A DNA stretch of 13,181 nt from Gammaproteobacteria bacterium (GTDB lineage: Bacteria > Pseudomonadota > Gammaproteobacteria > DSM-16500). The notes beneath the pieces were generated by a model. The model worked only from the letters and a program-made list of their open reading frames with translations. It did not search any database and was not told the DNA's origin. A program made the translations under genes and the position numbers. Where the stretch lies: contig JAJONP010000053.1 in the NCBI GenBank assembly GCA_021323555.1, forward strand, positions 1 through 13,181. Direction: 5' to 3'. Shown one piece after another: positions 13,102-13,181 of the stretch (position 1 is the first letter of the stretch; each line of letters opens with the position of its first letter).

Positions 13102-13181
13102 ACAATAAGTGCAATTACCTATTCAAATTTTAAACGCGTTTTTAAAACAACAAAATCTAGTTTAATTATCTGTGAAATAAG

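Overview
The window is low-GC DNA with bacterial gene density. Its recognisable housekeeping-type proteins (DUF4156-like lipoprotein, DUF2061 membrane protein, gammaproteobacterial-style CysD and CysC, group III truncated hemoglobin) suggest a gammaproteobacterium. The AT-rich composition and the many unrecognised or secreted small proteins fit a host-associated lineage such as Legionellales, but that placement is an inference from style; no rRNA or tRNA is present to confirm it.

Layout. Positions 1-989 hold the 3' part of an unrecognised gene whose frame is interrupted by a TAA at 27-29. Positions 1020-2368 (minus) carry a beta-carbonic anhydrase, a small two-helix membrane protein and a lipoprotein. 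Position 2553 starts a DUF2061 membrane protein, followed by a strong hairpin shared with the convergent gene at 2920-3438, which encodes a secreted six-cysteine protein. Positions 3624-10930 (plus) form the most interesting block: a PAPS-type sulfotransferase, three tandem secreted cysteine-rich paralogs, then cysD, cysN (fused to a degenerate APS-kinase domain) and a stand-alone intact cysC. Positions 11105-11930 (minus) hold a truncated hemoglobin and a four-helix membrane protein. Positions 12249-13101 hold two unrecognised convergent ORFs, the second starting in a long perfect hairpin.

How the central block may work. CysD and CysN make APS from sulfate and ATP, and CysC phosphorylates APS to PAPS. 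No PAPS reductase, sulfite reductase or sulfate transporter is in the window, but a PAPS-dependent sulfotransferase is. The gene set therefore looks like a sulfonation module (compare raxST/raxP/raxQ or nodH/nodPQ) rather than a cysteine-biosynthesis operon. Three secreted proteins lie between the sulfotransferase and its donor-making genes. They share near-identical 5' flanks and signal peptides but have strongly divergent, tyrosine-rich, four-cysteine mature parts. They arose by tandem duplication of a unit of about 0.86-0.97 kb, and the units still carry decayed copies of the last 25 codons of the sulfotransferase gene. A fourth, divergent family member that lacks tyrosine lies divergently just upstream. 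Sulfation of these secreted proteins is a testable hypothesis, not something the sequence proves.
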